64,000 bases of DNA from Cotesia glomerata (lineage: Eukaryota > Arthropoda > Insecta > Hymenoptera > Braconidae). Of this stretch, positions 23,466 through 35,859 are shown piece after piece (positions within the stretch are counted from its first letter, which is position 1; each line of letters starts with the position of its first letter). Location: assembly GCF_020080835.1 (NCBI RefSeq), contig NC_058161.1, positions 24,934,837-24,998,836 of the forward strand, in the 5' to 3' direction. A program made the position numbers and the translations under genes. Under the pieces are notes generated by a model, which did not search any database, had not been told where the DNA came from, and saw nothing but the letters and a program-made list of their open reading frames with translations.

Positions 23466-24544
23466 TTTTAATTGACAATATATGAAAAATTTATAAAATT
23501 AAATAATCGAAATTAATTGTATGCTTTACAATATTTTAATCATGGGTGTCAATAACTAGTTCATAATTTTTAAGTTGAATCTCATATTGACAGCCAGTCG
23601 ACAGCGTTATATGACCCTTTTTTTACTTTAATCTAAAAAATTTGCTGTAAGAGCTTGAACTCTTCTGATTCAATGAATTATTCTTGAATCAATTTTTATC
23701 TTTTTAATAGTAATTAATCATTTATAGGAATTATTATTAATAAAATTTAATAATATTGATTATTTAATAATAAGTCGATAAATAAAAATAAGCCGATAAT
23801 TCGACACATTCACATTATAGGTGTCATTAATTGGGGCTAAGGTATGTCAATAATTAGATTAATCAGTTTTTTAACCTGTCAATAATTGGTGTATCCGGAT
23901 AATCTATTTAATTATTTAAAATTAATTAGTAGATATCACTGATTATCATTTTTAAAAAATAAAATTGATTAGTAACAACATTACTTGAGACATTACCACA
24001 AATAAAATTCAACGATATTGACATTTGATTGCTTAAAAAAAATGAAATTATAATTGTCTCTTATAGTGTCAATAGTTGGGGATTTTACCTTATTATTTAT
24101 TACAGTTTACTTTTTTGCGTGTAAAAAAATGAGTATTGCTACTAATATATAATATTTTAACCAAATTCTGAAACTTCAGTTTTTCACATTCAAAGTTAAA
24201 GTAAAATCTTCGAAAATTTTATTGAGAGCATAAAGTTAAAAAATTCTAAGTCTAAAACTGGACTTAGTTAATGTTTTCAACTGTAAACTGACGAAATTTT
24301 ATGTTCCATGAAATCGTAAAATTAACCTACTTATGCTCTTAGTAGGCTAAAGTACCGCAAAAAATGTGTTCAAAGCGATCCTAGGTTTTGGAGGTTGAAA
24401 ATATTATTCTAAAACACTAATTTTGGCCTCCATACCCTATTTTGAATACATTGAGGGTCGAAATAGTATTTCTCATTCAGCGGTAGGCACATCATCAAAA
24501 GAAAGTAGGCTTTTGAGGCTCGAATTAGTGTTTTAATTTTGACT
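23466..24544. other. AT-rich intergenic DNA
   Basis: No gene supported. 24,340-24,540 carries a degenerate GGAGG/CCTCC-containing repeat like the one at 16,730-16,800. The rest is low-complexity A/T. Confidence 0.5.
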
Positions 24545-25295
24545 CGGGTAAGCTTGAAAAACCACGCCGATCGTCGCTCATTCGGTCAAAATCGGTTGAT
24601 TCGTTCGAGAGATATCGTGAACGAAAGAAAACCGGACAAAGTGTTTTTTTGACATAACTTCGCCATTTCATCTCGGATCGTTTTTGATGATATAGAATAA
24701 TTTCAGAGCTTAAAAACCGCCAAAAACGTGGAAATCGGTTGATTAGTTCGAGAGATATCCTCGATAAAATATTTGGAAACAATTGTTTTTTTAATATAAC
24801 TCCGACATTTTTTGGAATAACTTTGAAATGGCTGCACTGATCGATTTCAAAAACTAATCAGCTATTAGCATGAAAAAATTACGTCGATCGCCGTCAAGCC
24901 GGTCAAAATTAGTCAATTCGTTCAAGAAATATCATGAACAAAAGAAAACCAAAAAAAGTGTTTTTTTGGAATTAATCCAAATTTCCTAGTTTTATCAATT
25001 CAAACTTGAAGATTTTTCATGAAACTAAAAAAATTGCGTCAAATACTGCCAACCGCGTGAAAATCGAGTGATTCATTTAAAAGTTAGTGCGGTTTGAAAA
25101 TTTTAAAAATATTGTTCTATGTTACTTCTATCAGACTTTTGAGCTCGAAGAGCTCAAAATAACACATAAATTGTATTTTTGAGCTCTTCAAGCTCAAAAA
25201 CGTCATTAATGCAATTTTATGCACCTAGGTATGGAATTAGCGGGAAGTTGCACGGATGGCCTTCAGGGTTTACTGTTTTTCTAATTTTTTTTTAA
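24545..25295. repeat. FamA fragment, copy 2 (no R1 insertion)
   Basis: Shares ATCGGTTGATTCGTTCGAGA, the AGAAAACC(G/A)(G/A)A blocks, the GAGCTC-rich segment (about 25,140-25,200) and the end GCGGGAAGTTGCACGGATGG...TTTTTCTAATTTTTTT with the arm at 22,772-23,465. It lacks the (AC)n part. Confidence 0.75.
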
Positions 25296-26269
25296 TATTT
25301 TAGTTTTCAAATGTAATCACAGAATTTTAGTTATATTATTTTGATTCTTGTCTATTTTAGCATCCGTTATTTGATTTATAATGAAATTATCGTTCAATAA
25401 TTCATTATTTATCAATTATCTCTTAAAATTGTTCAGGATTTTTTCATTTATCAGTTTTAGGGAAGATGGAACCATAGGCTAACCATGGTCTATGCATAGA
25501 GACTTACCCATGTATCTTGATTTTACATGGGCAACCCTTGTAATGCAATACGTCAAAAAATTTTTAATTTTATAAAAAAAGTTCATCAAATTAAATACCC
25601 CAATAGTATCAGTTTGTCAGATTGAGTAAGATTAGCATTTAGATACAATATATCATAAGTTATTTATTACAAGTAATTTTTTAATTTTTTTTTCATTTGG
25701 TTCAACTGATCTTAACGAGTGGTTCAATTGTACCTGCGCTGAAGTCAGGTGAACCACTTGACACGGTTGGATACTTTTATATTTTTTTTTTAATTTCATT
25801 AATTGTTAATTAATTCATTTATTGAATTTATTATGCTATTATTATTATTCACCTATTATAACATCAAAAATAGTTATTATTATATATTATATTTTTTTGG
25901 CTTAATTGATCCCCTTCTCCTCTAAACGGAAAATAATTACTTTACAATACTCAAGCATATATTTTATAATAAAATGGAACTTGAAATTAAGAACGAATGA
26001 ACCGAGCATTTAGAGACAAAGTAAAAACAAAATTCATCAATACCAATTCATCAAAACATTTATATGTTGCTCAATAAAAAATGAAAATAGTACAATTATA
26101 ACTTAATCGAAATTAATTCAAAAATTTTGGATCAATTCAATATCTATCATGGTAAAATAACAGTAACTTTTATGGCAGTTAATTTTTATTTGATCGAAAT
26201 TTGAAACAAGTTGATGTACTTCAACGTGAATTAATTGGAAGTATAACGTACTTCGCGGTTTCTTCGATA
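25296..26269. other. AT-rich intergenic DNA
   Basis: I see no coding signal, repeat match or RNA gene that I can support. A duplicated CATGG/CCATG text near 25,470-25,530 is unremarkable. Confidence 0.4.
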
Positions 26270-26885
26270 CCAGACAGACTCAAGGTATTCAGTTCCTTAT
26301 TTAGTAAAATATTAGATATGCTAACATGTTAAACATAGGTAGCAACTAAGATAATAATTCGATATTTAAAAGGAACTAGAGAATAATGATTTTTATAAAA
26401 GAAAACTGTGAAAATTTTATAATAAAAATATATTCAGTCAGACTAGGTTGCTGACAATACTAATTGGAAAAATGGAAGTGGATCAATAGTATTATCAGGA
26501 GAAAATGCAGTATCTAGGCAGTCAAAAAAAAAATTGTGTCGCATTACAAACTGCAAAAGATGAATATTTGTCTGCAACATTAAATGATGAGGATCTTATT
26601 AACATAAAAGATGGGAGTCTAGATTTTAAAAACGTAATAATGTTGAGCTATATGTTAATGTCGTTGGTGAAATAAATGTATCTAGATTATGTCAAAATTC
26701 TAAACATAGTGAACATATTGATAGAACGAAGCATTTTATTGAAGATATGATTTTGAAGAAAATAATAAAAATTGAATATGTTTACATAAAAGAAAATATT
26801 ACAGACATGCTGACTGAAGCTTTGGGCAGTAAAAAATTAAAAAATGTAAAGGATAAACTTTTGAATAATATCCAAATTAAATAAT
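26270..26885 (+). pseudogene. Ty1/copia polyprotein remnant: reverse transcriptase end and RNase H
   Basis: Translation with several stops and frameshifts gives copia-type signatures in order. ATKIIIRYLKGTRE (26,342-26,382) matches the conserved RYLKGT motif. It is followed by ADNTNWKNGSGSIVLSG-like text (~26,447-26,500), AVSRQSKKK (~26,508) and CQNSKHSEHIDRTKHFIED (~26,693-26,750). The remnant closes with VYIKENITDMLTEAL (~26,778-26,822), the usual C-terminal RNase H end. Upstream domains (gag, protease, integrase) were not found. It is followed by AAGAAGGAG, a purine-rich stretch, and then an LTR start. Confidence 0.8.
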
Positions 26886-26920
26886 CAATTAAATCTTTTC
26901 ATATCTTAATTAAGAAGGAG

Positions 26921-26937
26921 TGTAGATTTATAGATAT
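26921..26937 (+). mobile_element. Left piece of the copia 3' LTR, split by MITE and giant hAT
   Basis: TGTAGATTTATAGATAT starts right after the polypurine-like AAGAAGGAG that follows the copia RNase H. Removing everything from 26,940 to 45,213 plus one TA joins it to TTATTATAAAGCAAC, which continues to a CA end near 45,294. Confidence 0.6.
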
Positions 26938-27332
26938 TACACTGATAGAAGGATTTGTATATTATATTTAATGAGGCTTATTAATTGTTAATAAATGATT
27001 TTTTAATATCATAGGATTCAATAAATATTTATCCAGTTAATAAATTATTTATTAAATAGAATTTATTGAATGTTAATAAAAATTTATTTAAAATAAGATG
27101 CAAAAATAGCAATTTTCTTTTGACACTTTTTATAAACCTATAACTGGAATACTGATAATAATTCAATTCACTAAATAAATTAACGTTGTTAATATTTTGA
27201 AATATAAAAGATAATTAAGAGCTGTGATAGAATTTGCTATTTTACAATAAACGTTATTATTATGTAATATAATTAAAGCAAATAATTTATAAAGATGATT
27301 TTTGTTTGTAAGCAATCTTCTTATCATATGAC

Positions 27333-27765
27333 TAGAGTCAGGAAGTTAGCCCTGCTAAAAAAAGCGCGAGACAGATTTTTATAACGACAATTTTGATTGG
27401 CTGGGAGAATATTTGAATAAATTGTTAAATTCGATAAAAACAATTGAAAAATATAGATTCAGAACAATTTTAAGTATTAAAATAATATTTGTAATTGATT
27501 TCTGACATTTTTCGCAAATAAAGTATAAAAAAACATTATTTTTACTCAAAAAAAAAAAAAAAATGGAGATGAAATTTAGAATAATATGAAATAGGATATT
27601 TCGGAGGTTGTTTTGAAGGACATATAAAGGATTGTTCGCAAAGTGATATTTAGGCTGGTAAGCAGCATGGACAGTAAGGTTAAGATATCTTGGTGGTGAA
27701 ACTAATGCAAGAGGATAATCAGACGGATATCGCGCTGGACATTGCGCTGACGGTTTTGCTAGAAT
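27333..27765 (+). repeat. Left terminal inverted repeat of the giant hAT-like element
   Basis: Pairs with 44,540-44,967 over about 430 bp with scattered differences and small indels (roughly one in ten by eye). It includes GATTGGCTGG, an A-run after TTTTACTC, and AAGATATCTTGGTGGT. It merges into the satellite at about 27,721. Confidence 0.85.
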
Positions 27766-28436
27766 CTCGTTGACGGTCTCGCTGGATATCTTGCTTAATA
27801 TCGCGCTGACGATCTTGTTGGATATCGCACTGACGGTCTTGCTAAATATCTTGCTTGATACCGCGCTAAAAATCTCGCTGGATATCTTGGTTGATATCGC
27901 ACGTACGGTCTCGCTGGATATCTTGCTTAATATCGCGCTGATGATCTCGCTGGATATCGTGCTGGCAATCTCGCTGGATATCTCGGTTTATATCTCGTTG
28001 ATGATTTCGCTAGATATCGCGCTAATGATCTCACTGGATATCTCGGTTGATATCTCGTTGACGTTCTCAGTGGATATCTTGCTTGATATCGCGCTGACGG
28101 TCTCGCCGGTCATCTCGATCTATGCCGTGCTGGATATCGCGCTGACGGTCTCACAAGATATCTCGCTGCATATTGCACTGACGGTCTCGCTGGATATCGC
28201 GCTGACGCACTCGCTGAGGGTCTCGCTGACGGTCTCTATGGATATCGCGCTGACGGTCTCACTGGATATCTTGCTTTGAATCACGCTGATGATGTCGCTG
28301 AATATCGCACTGACGGTCTCACTCGATATCTCGGTAGATATCGCGCTGACGATCTCGCTGGATATATTAATTGATATCACGCTGACGATCTTGTTGGATA
28401 TCGCGCTGGTGATCTCACTGGATATCGGATGGACTA
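27721..28436 (+). repeat. Short satellite arm of the giant element (~0.7 kb)
   Basis: Built from 12-bp modules such as GCTGGATATC(G/T)(C/T)GC, TGACGGTCTC and TGATATC. It is in inverted orientation to the long array at 39,186-44,590, so the two are the two arms of one inverted structure. Long frames on both strands are a by-product of the 12-bp period. Confidence 0.85.
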
Positions 28437-28640
28437 TTGAGCAGAGCATAAGAAAAAGTATATTTTAAAAATTGATTTAAAGGACAATCGGAACGATATT
28501 CAAAAAGGCAATTTCTAGGGAAGTTAGCAGATTAAAATGCAGGATACTTGTCAGGTTGCAAAGAAGGCCAACTGTAAGGATAGTTTCAAGGATCAAATCC
28601 AGTTGATTAGGATAAAGACAAGGATATTCTGAAGGCTAGG

Positions 28641-28756
28641 TTAACCTTCCGTTACTCGCGCTTTCTCTAGTGTCTCACTCGTACTCACGCCAACTCTATT
28701 AGGTTAAGTAGTGTTATGCAGGGAATCCTCGTATAGTGCGAGTAACGAAGGGTTAA
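28641..28756. mobile_element. piggyBac-like mini-element 1
   Basis: TTAA at both ends (28,641-28,644 and 28,753-28,756) encloses a 108-bp body with inverted tips CCTTCCGTTACTCGC / GCGAGTAACGAAGG. TTAA duplication and CCY tips are the piggyBac signature. There is no coding capacity. Confidence 0.75.
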
Positions 28757-28882
28757 AGGAAAATAGAAAGGATAAATTAAAGGACAATTTTTAAGGAGGT
28801 TAGCAGATAAACATGCAGGAAACTTGTAAGGTCGCGCAGAAGGGCAACTGTTAAGATAGTTTGAAGGACAAAATCTAGGTTA

Positions 28883-28959
28883 TTAACCCTTACCGGCCTC
28901 ACCCAGGCCCCATAACGACCACATGTAATTAGTCACCCCGTGTGGCCGGTAAGGGTTAA
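28883..28959. mobile_element. piggyBac-like mini-element 2
   Basis: TTAA at 28,883-28,886 and 28,956-28,959 flanks a 69-bp body with perfect tips CCCTTACCGGCC / GGCCGGTAAGGG. The tips differ from mini-element 1, so this is a separate family. Confidence 0.75.
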
Positions 28960-29163
28960 CCAGGATAAAGAAAGGAATATTTTGAAGGATTGGTTAAAGG
29001 AAAATAGGAATGATAAATTGAAGGACAATTTCTAAGGAGGTAATCATTTATTTTCATAGGATGATAAGTGTCAACATTAAAAAAAAAATTTTTTTCGTTT
29101 AACTTTGTTTTGTACATTAAGATTTTTCAAAATCATAAAAATAGTATTAATATATTAATATTT

Positions 29164-30189
29164 TTATCGACTATTAAAATACACAAATACATGTTTTTCT
29201 AAATTATTAATGGTAAATCTGTGTCGCTTGTCTCGGAATAAATTTTTGAAGTCCGATAATGATCTCTCTGTGTCGCATGTTGTAATAGGCGCATGACTCA
29301 TACACTGGATATCATCATCGTTCCATCCCGCAGGGATGACGGCTCCTTGATCACCCAGCATTCGTCGGAAAATATTCAATAAAGTCCTAGTAAAGCCCAC
29401 ATTTTTTACCAAAACATTTTCCATTTTTTGTTTGACAAACTCGGGAATTTCGCTGTCGGCGATGATTTGTCGGAGTAAATTTCCTGCAGCAACCATGTAC
29501 GGAGCTCCATCAGAAAGGAAAAGAAGAACACGATCATTTTGAATCCCAGCAGGCCATAACTTGTATAAAGCGCTTTCGACAAATAGCACAATGTTATTAG
29601 CATCAGCTCTCGGTATTTCACTACACTTAATCAATCTTGGCGTACTTTCATTCCCAGGAATCAGTGGAGCAATTATAGCGTGTGCAATAAAACGTCCCTG
29701 CGCATCAGTTGTTTCATCTACTGAAATATAAATCGGATGGTTTCCAATTTCCACTCGAAGCTTTTGCAAGTTCATGTCGTACACGGTGTTTACATACGTT
29801 TTGCGTAATGTCGATGCGTCAGGTATCATTTGCTGTGTATACTTCTCTAAAAACTCTTTAAACTTGACATTGTTTACTTTTTCTGATGGTATATCAGCAG
29901 CCATGAGCGCCTTACTCAATTCGTAATTAAATGTACTCTTTCGGACAGGACATGCTTGAATGACATCTTGGTTGGCTTGCGGAGGTTCAGTACGAAGGTT
30001 CGCGTTATTTATATGTCTGGCACTATCATGATGACGTCTTATGTCACGCTTTGTAACGTGATTGATGTATATCTTACAATATGTACAATTAATGTTATTG
30101 TCACCAGGTTCGTACACTCCAGGAGGCAATTGCAGTTCTTGGCAGATGCGTTGCCATTTTTGTTGAAATGTTGGCAATAATCTAGGCAT
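29164..30189 (-). pseudogene. hAT transposase of the CGGBP1-like group, internally deleted but in frame
   Basis: ATG at 30,189, 341 codons. Residues ~30-75 carry a BED-type zinc finger (CTYCKIYINH...RHHDSARH). Next comes the family text KALMAADIPSEKVNN, KFKEFLEKYTQQMIPDASTLRK, the first catalytic segment ISVDETTDAQGRFIAH and a second acidic segment LLFLSDGAPYMVAAG. The C-terminus has the hAT dimerisation signature MSHAPITTCDTERSLSDFKNL. Relatives are usually 500-650 residues. About 130 residues between MVAAG and KQKMENVLVKN are missing, including the CxxH and insertion-domain part. It would bind DNA and dimerise but is unlikely to catalyse. It lies inside an element with hAT-type ends, so it is probably that element's own gene. 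Confidence 0.8.
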
Positions 30190-30439
30190 CACTTTCACAA
30201 AATTTCAATACTTAGTGAAGTGAAATATGTGGCAAATATAAAATGTTGACAAAATAATTATTCATTTGTTAATATTATTTTTAAATTAGCTTCATAATAA
30301 TAATAATGATTATTATTTTTAAAAATTGTACTTGCATGAGCAACCTGGAATTCATTCTTTTTATTTTTTGATAAAAGTCATTATTATATCCTGATGAGCA
30401 GCCTGGAGTTTGTCCTGGTGCTTAAGAACTTTTATTAAA
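30190..30439. repeat. Inverted partner of the CAGGATAATAATGA block
   Basis: AT-rich, with 30,340-30,425 matching in inverted orientation the tandem block at 36,290-36,520 (GGACAAACTCCAGG(T/C)TGCTCATCAGGAT). No gene. Confidence 0.6.
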
Positions 30440-30901
30440 AAAATTAGGATGACTTTATAATAACTTTTGAATGAATGAACCGATTTTCACGAGGTTGGCG
30501 GGATTAGACAAAGTTTTTGAAGCTCCATGAAAAATTTTCAAGTTTAAATCGATCGAGCCAGAAATTTTGAAGTAATTCCGAAAAAACACTTTTTTTGGTT
30601 TTCTTTCGACAACGATAACTCACGAACGAATCAACTTATTTTGACCGGGCTTGCGGTGATTGACGTGGTTTATTGATCTTAAGAGCTTATTAGATTTTAG
30701 AATTGATCGGTGAAGCCATTTAAAAGTAATTCCAAAAAAACCTCATTTCAAAAAAATTTTTTTGTAGTTTTTTTGAGATTTCTCAAAATCTACTGGTTCG
30801 AATCGGTCCAAATAGTATTCAAAATCTAAGTTCAGTCAAGCCCTTTCGAATGGCACCAATCACGATTAAATAGGTCAAGCCGTTCAAAAGTTATAAGAGG
30901 G

Positions 30902-30902
<1 letters not shown>

Positions 30903-30996
<94 letters not shown>

Positions 30997-31001
30997 CACA
31001 C
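30903..31001. repeat. (CA)n tract at the 5' end of R1-clade copy 2
   Basis: About 100 bp of CA repeat with a single CG variant, next to the element's 5' start TCGGGGCAGAAG. A shorter CA tract is at the 3' end (36,111-36,127). Confidence 0.95.
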
Positions 31002-31534
31002 TCGGGGCAGAAGAGATACTGCTACCGGGCGCGTCTCCCCGAGCGGATGCTCGCTGTCTTTGGATGACACTTAATCTCTTAGTTGATGAGGTACAGCGGG
31101 TAGGAGCCAAGCAAAATAACTAAACAAAATACGCTTCCGTGGACCAAACTCCCCTTTAATGGGTTGGTCACACTAACTGACCTAACAAGACGATCGGTCC
31201 CTGCTGTAACTCACTGGGAGTGTCCGGAACCTGTATCGTAGTTTTCGACGATGCAGGCCACGGCTGATGTGAGCTTGCTCTGCCGAGGTGTAAGTTGCAG
31301 CAGTGGATCAGGAGCCAGCCACTTCGGGCCTTGATCAGGAAGTACGCAGTGAGTGTTAGATATCGGAATCTTCACCGCTCCGAGCGAGTCTAGTCCGTCC
31401 GTGTATTCCGGGACTGGCTAAGTGTCGGCTAGGCCTCAGGGAACTGGGGTAGGAGTACTATCTCCGAGGGTACACCCGTTCCTAGTTATGACAACCCGCT
31501 CCACTCCGTACGATGCGTTGGTAAATCAAAAAGT

Positions 31535-32884
31535 ATGAGTAAAAATATGGAAACAAACAAGAGTCAAAACGGGGCTCACGCCCAGCAAGCAGCTATCGTA
31601 GCAAGCGCTGAGATGAAGAGGGCACAAGCGCTGGAACACCTTGATAAGCTTACTAGCGAGCTGCATGAGTTCGTTAAGTCTAAAGTCAACATCCACAAAG
31701 AGATCACGACGAAGACAACCGGCGTAGTCAACGCCCTTCAAAGGTTCAGAACACTTGATGACGGATGGCAGGCACAACAACGGCAAACTCCCAATGTCAC
31801 ACCGAAGAAGAGCAGACAACCTGCCGCAGACACCGTCGAAGAGATGGACACCGGTGCCGAAGGCGATGGTGAATCTGTAACAGAAGACAGAAGCGACACT
31901 GGTGTCAGGTCTGGGAAGAGGAAAGACCGTAACTCTCCTGACCCAACGGTCAACGAAGTAATGAAGAAAAAGGACACAAAACCAAGTCCTCCGAAAGAAG
32001 TGGCGGCACGGAGTGCCAAAAATAAGGAGGTCGACGCGTGGCAAAAAGTAGAATCGAAGAAGAGAAGGCCGGAGCAGGATCACCTCCCAAAGCAATTGCT
32101 GAAGGAGCCATGACCGGAACCTAAGCGGAAAAAATCGCGCAAATGGATCAGACCTGACGCGCTGATAATCCGCCCTGCCGAAAAAGAGAAGTATTCCGAG
32201 ATATTGCGCCGCATAAAGCGTGATGTCCCAGCAGACCAGGTTCGAAATACCGTCGAGAAGATCCGCAGGACAATGACCGGAGATATGCTGATCACGTTGT
32301 CAAGAAAAAGTGCTGACAAAGGCCAAGCCTTGCAGAGGACCATCACAGGAATTCTTCAAGACGATGCTAAGGTAGTCTGTAAAGGTCCACAGGAGACCAT
32401 TGAGATTCGAGACATCGACGAAGAAACGACGAAGGAAGAGATCCAGGCCGCCCTAAAAGAGGAAGTTGGAAAAGATCATGAGATACCTCTAGAAGGAATA
32501 AAAATCCGTAAGGCTTTCAGAGGTACGCAGACGAATGCAGTCACTTTACCTATGACCATCGCGCGAAAATTAGTGAAAGGAACCGGCAAGATCCATGTCG
32601 GGTGGGTTAACTGCCGAATCAAAGCGACGACGAGACCTATCCAATGCTTTAAATGCTGGCACTTTGGACATGTTGGGCCCCAATGTAAAAGCCAAGTAGA
32701 CCGATCTAAACTCTGCATCAGATGTGGACAAGAAGGGCACCGTATCGCGGACTGTAAAAATTCTGCCAAGTATGCAATATGTGCTGACCAGCAAGGAGCA
32801 AAGGACGTGGCTCACCATGCCGGCACCTACAGATGCCCGGTATATCAGGAGGTGCTCCAGAAGTTGACGAACAAACAAGCATGA
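31535..32884 (+). pseudogene. R1-clade ORF1 with one nonsense codon
   Basis: ATG at 31,535, frame continuous to TGA 32,884 except a TGA at 32,111-32,113 where copy 1 has an arginine codon (CGG). The charged N-terminus is like copy 1 (AHAQQAAIVASAEMKRAQAL). The CCHC knuckles are CFKCWHFGHVGPQC (about 32,646-32,687) and CIRCGQEGHRIADC (about 32,715-32,756), plus a third C...C...H...C group. Amino-acid identity to copy 1 is clearly lower here than in the middle of ORF2. ORF1 ends in the ATGA overlap with ORF2. Confidence 0.88.
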
Positions 32885-35859
32885 GGATATTGCAGCTCAA
32901 CCTCAACCATTGTGAAGCAGCGCATGACCTGCTCATGCAATCTGTGCGAGAATTAGAGCTGGACTTGGTACTGATAGCAGAGCCATATAAACACCTGAGT
33001 ACCCAACCCTGGGAATCTGACAGCACATCCAAAGCTGTCATCTGGTCATGTGGCAAGCTTTCTTTCCAAAATGCAGTCGACAACAGCAATGCCGGCTTTG
33101 TAGCAGTATCAGTAGAAGGCATCTGCTTCTATAGCTGCTACGCACCACCTAGCCTCTCCATTGTTGACTTCACTGATTTCCTGGATCGACTAACCGAAGA
33201 TGCGAAGCAATACCATCCAGTAGCGATAGCCGGAGACTTCAACTCTTGGGCAGTTGACTGGGGCAGCAAACATACAAACGCACGAGGGAAAGCACTACTG
33301 GAGGCCTTTACTACACTAGATGTGGTTTTGCTCAACAGTGGTGATACGCCGACCTACACCAAAGGTGACGCAAGCTCAATTGTAGACCTCACTTTTGTCA
33401 GTAATAGCCTTGCCAGAGGCGACTGCAACTGGAAAGTGTTGGACATCTACACTGCCAGCGACCATCATGCGATATTCTGGGAAATATCAAGCGACCAGAA
33501 CCCCAAGAGACCAGTCAAGCAGTCTAACATCGTTGGTTGGAAGGTAAAATCTTTTGACCCAGAAGCATTACTAATAGCCCTCGATGGTGATCCGATCAAC
33601 ACTGGAAGTGCAGAAGAACAGACTAAGGACCTGATGAGGAGAGTAACACATGCTTGTGATGCCAGTATGCCTCGTAAACGTGGCATAAATTCGAGACCTT
33701 CGGTGCATTGGTGGAACGACCACATCAGCGTCCTCCGTAAAGAGTGTCATAAGAAAAGAAGAATCTCTCAGCGCGGCTATCAACGGCCCAACTCAGTGGA
33801 GCTGATCGCAGACTACAAAAAGGCGCGTCGTGAACTGAATAAAGCCATCAAAGAGAGCAAAAGAAGATGCTGGAAAGAGCTTATATACGAGGTGGATAAA
33901 GACGTGTGGGGTAGGCCTTATAAGGTGGTTATGACCCACCTGAAAAAACAACAAATGCCATCACCTACGTGTCCTCAACTTCTTCAGAAAATCGTCACTG
34001 CACTGTTTCCACAGCAACGCAACTACGATTACCAGTTGGCGCCAGGCAAATAGGACGACATCCCACCTGTCACTGCAGAAGAACTGCTGGAGGCTTGTAA
34101 CCGTTTAGGGAATAATAAAGCGCCGGGACTGGACGGAATCCCTAATTTAGCCTTGAAAACCATCATAAAGGCAGCTCCAACATTATTCCTAGACGCTTAT
34201 AATGCATGCCTCAAAGAGGGGACTTTTCCTCGTAAGTGGAAACAGCAACGATTGGTACTGTTACCTAAAGGGAAGAAACCACCAGAAGAACCGTCATCTT
34301 ACCGACCACTTTGCATGCTAGATACGGCGGGTAAGATACTTGAGCGCATAATTCATCAACGAATAGATGCAGTAGTCGACCCACTCCTGGCAGACAACCA
34401 GTATGGATTCCGGAAAGGATGATCAACCCTGGACGCGATCAATCTGGTTGTTAGCACGGCTAAAGAAGCGATCGCAGGAACCAGATGGAAGGGTGGCACA
34501 AAGAAGTATTGCCTGGTGGCGGCATTAGACATTAAAAACACCTTCAATTCCGCCAACTGGAACTGCATCATGCAAGCTCTTCGAGAGAAAAACGTTCCAG
34601 AATACCTCTGTAGAATAGTGGCCAGCTATTTCACCGATAGAGTTCTTAAATACGACACGAAGAATGGTCTAAAAGAGTACGATATTACCGGAGGTGTACC
34701 CCAGGGCTCTGTACTTGGTCCACTGCTGTGGAATATCATGTACGATGGCCTATTGAGATTGAAATTTCCAAGAAGTGTAAAACTCGTAGCATATGCAGAC
34801 GACGTAGCCGTAGTAATCGTCGCTAAACACCTTGACGAAATTAACAACATGTTCGACATCACCTTCGAGCGAGTCCATTGGTGGATGAATACGGTAAACC
34901 TGCATCTGGCTACACACAAAACTGAGGCAGTGCTTATATCCAGCAGAAAAGTGTTAGAGACTATCAAGCTGAAAGTCGGCGAACAAGAAATCACATCACA
35001 ACCTTACATCCGATATTTGAGAGTGATACTTGATGCCCGTCTCAACTTTAAACAGCAAGTGGAACACGTCAGTGCCAAAGCGTCAGTAGTGAGGGCTAGT
35101 CTCGCACGACTGATGCCGAACGTCGGAGGCCCAAAGAAGAGCAACAGACTACTACTATCATCAGTTGTCACATCGGTGCTCACATATGGAATATCCATTT
35201 GGGCAGACGCGCTGAAGTTGCAAGAATCATGGAGAAAAGCTGGACCAGTATATCGACTGAGCGCTGTAAGACTAGCCAGTGCATTCCGCACGATATCAGA
35301 AGTAGCAGTGTGTGTCATTTCCGGAACTCTGCCGCTTAGAGTTCTAGCTGAGGAAAGACGGAACCTTTACCAACGAAAGAGGTCAACCACACTAAGTGCC
35401 GAGAAACTCAGAGCTGAAGAACGGCAGAACAGCATCGCACGATGGCAATCGCAGTGGGACGCCGCGACAACAGGAAGATGGACACACCGTCTCATACCGA
35501 AAATCGACGTTTGGATAAACCGGAGTCATGGCGAGGTCAATTACTATCTGACGCAGATGTTGTCAGGACATGGATGTTTTCGGACGTATCTTCACCGCTT
35601 CAAGCATGATGATTCACCGGAGTGCCCGTCCTGCCCAGGAATCAATGAAGACGCGGAGCACGTTTTCTTTGAGTGCCCACGATTTTACCCACAGCGCGAT
35701 GAGCTGGAGATGATCCTGAAGAAGAAAATCCAACCAGAGACAATAGTAGAAGCAATGCTGTCATCAGAGGCTGCCTGGAATGCCGCAAACACGTTTGCAA
35801 CAGAAGTCCTTATAGACTTGCGTTCCATCGAAAGAAAAAGAGCAAATGACAACAACTAG
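32881..35859 (+). pseudogene. R1-clade ORF2 with two nonsense codons
   Basis: Start ATG 32,881, chosen because it aligns with copy 1 and overlaps the ORF1 stop. One frame runs to TAG 35,859, interrupted by TAG 34,051 and TGA 34,420 (copy 1 has CGA at the latter). Endonuclease: LQLNLNH, IAEPYKH, IAGDFNSW and SDHHAIF. Reverse transcriptase: APGLDGIPN, SYRPLCMLD, LDIKNTFNSANWN, GVPQGSVLGPLLW and VAYADD (about 34,788-34,805). C-terminal finger: CPSCPG...HVFFEC (about 35,625-35,676). All catalytic motifs are intact, so the two stops are the visible lesions. Confidence 0.9.

Noticed and set aside
27770..28449. Frames of 169 and 109 codons on opposite strands in the left satellite arm
   Set aside because: Same satellite artefact as the long arm.
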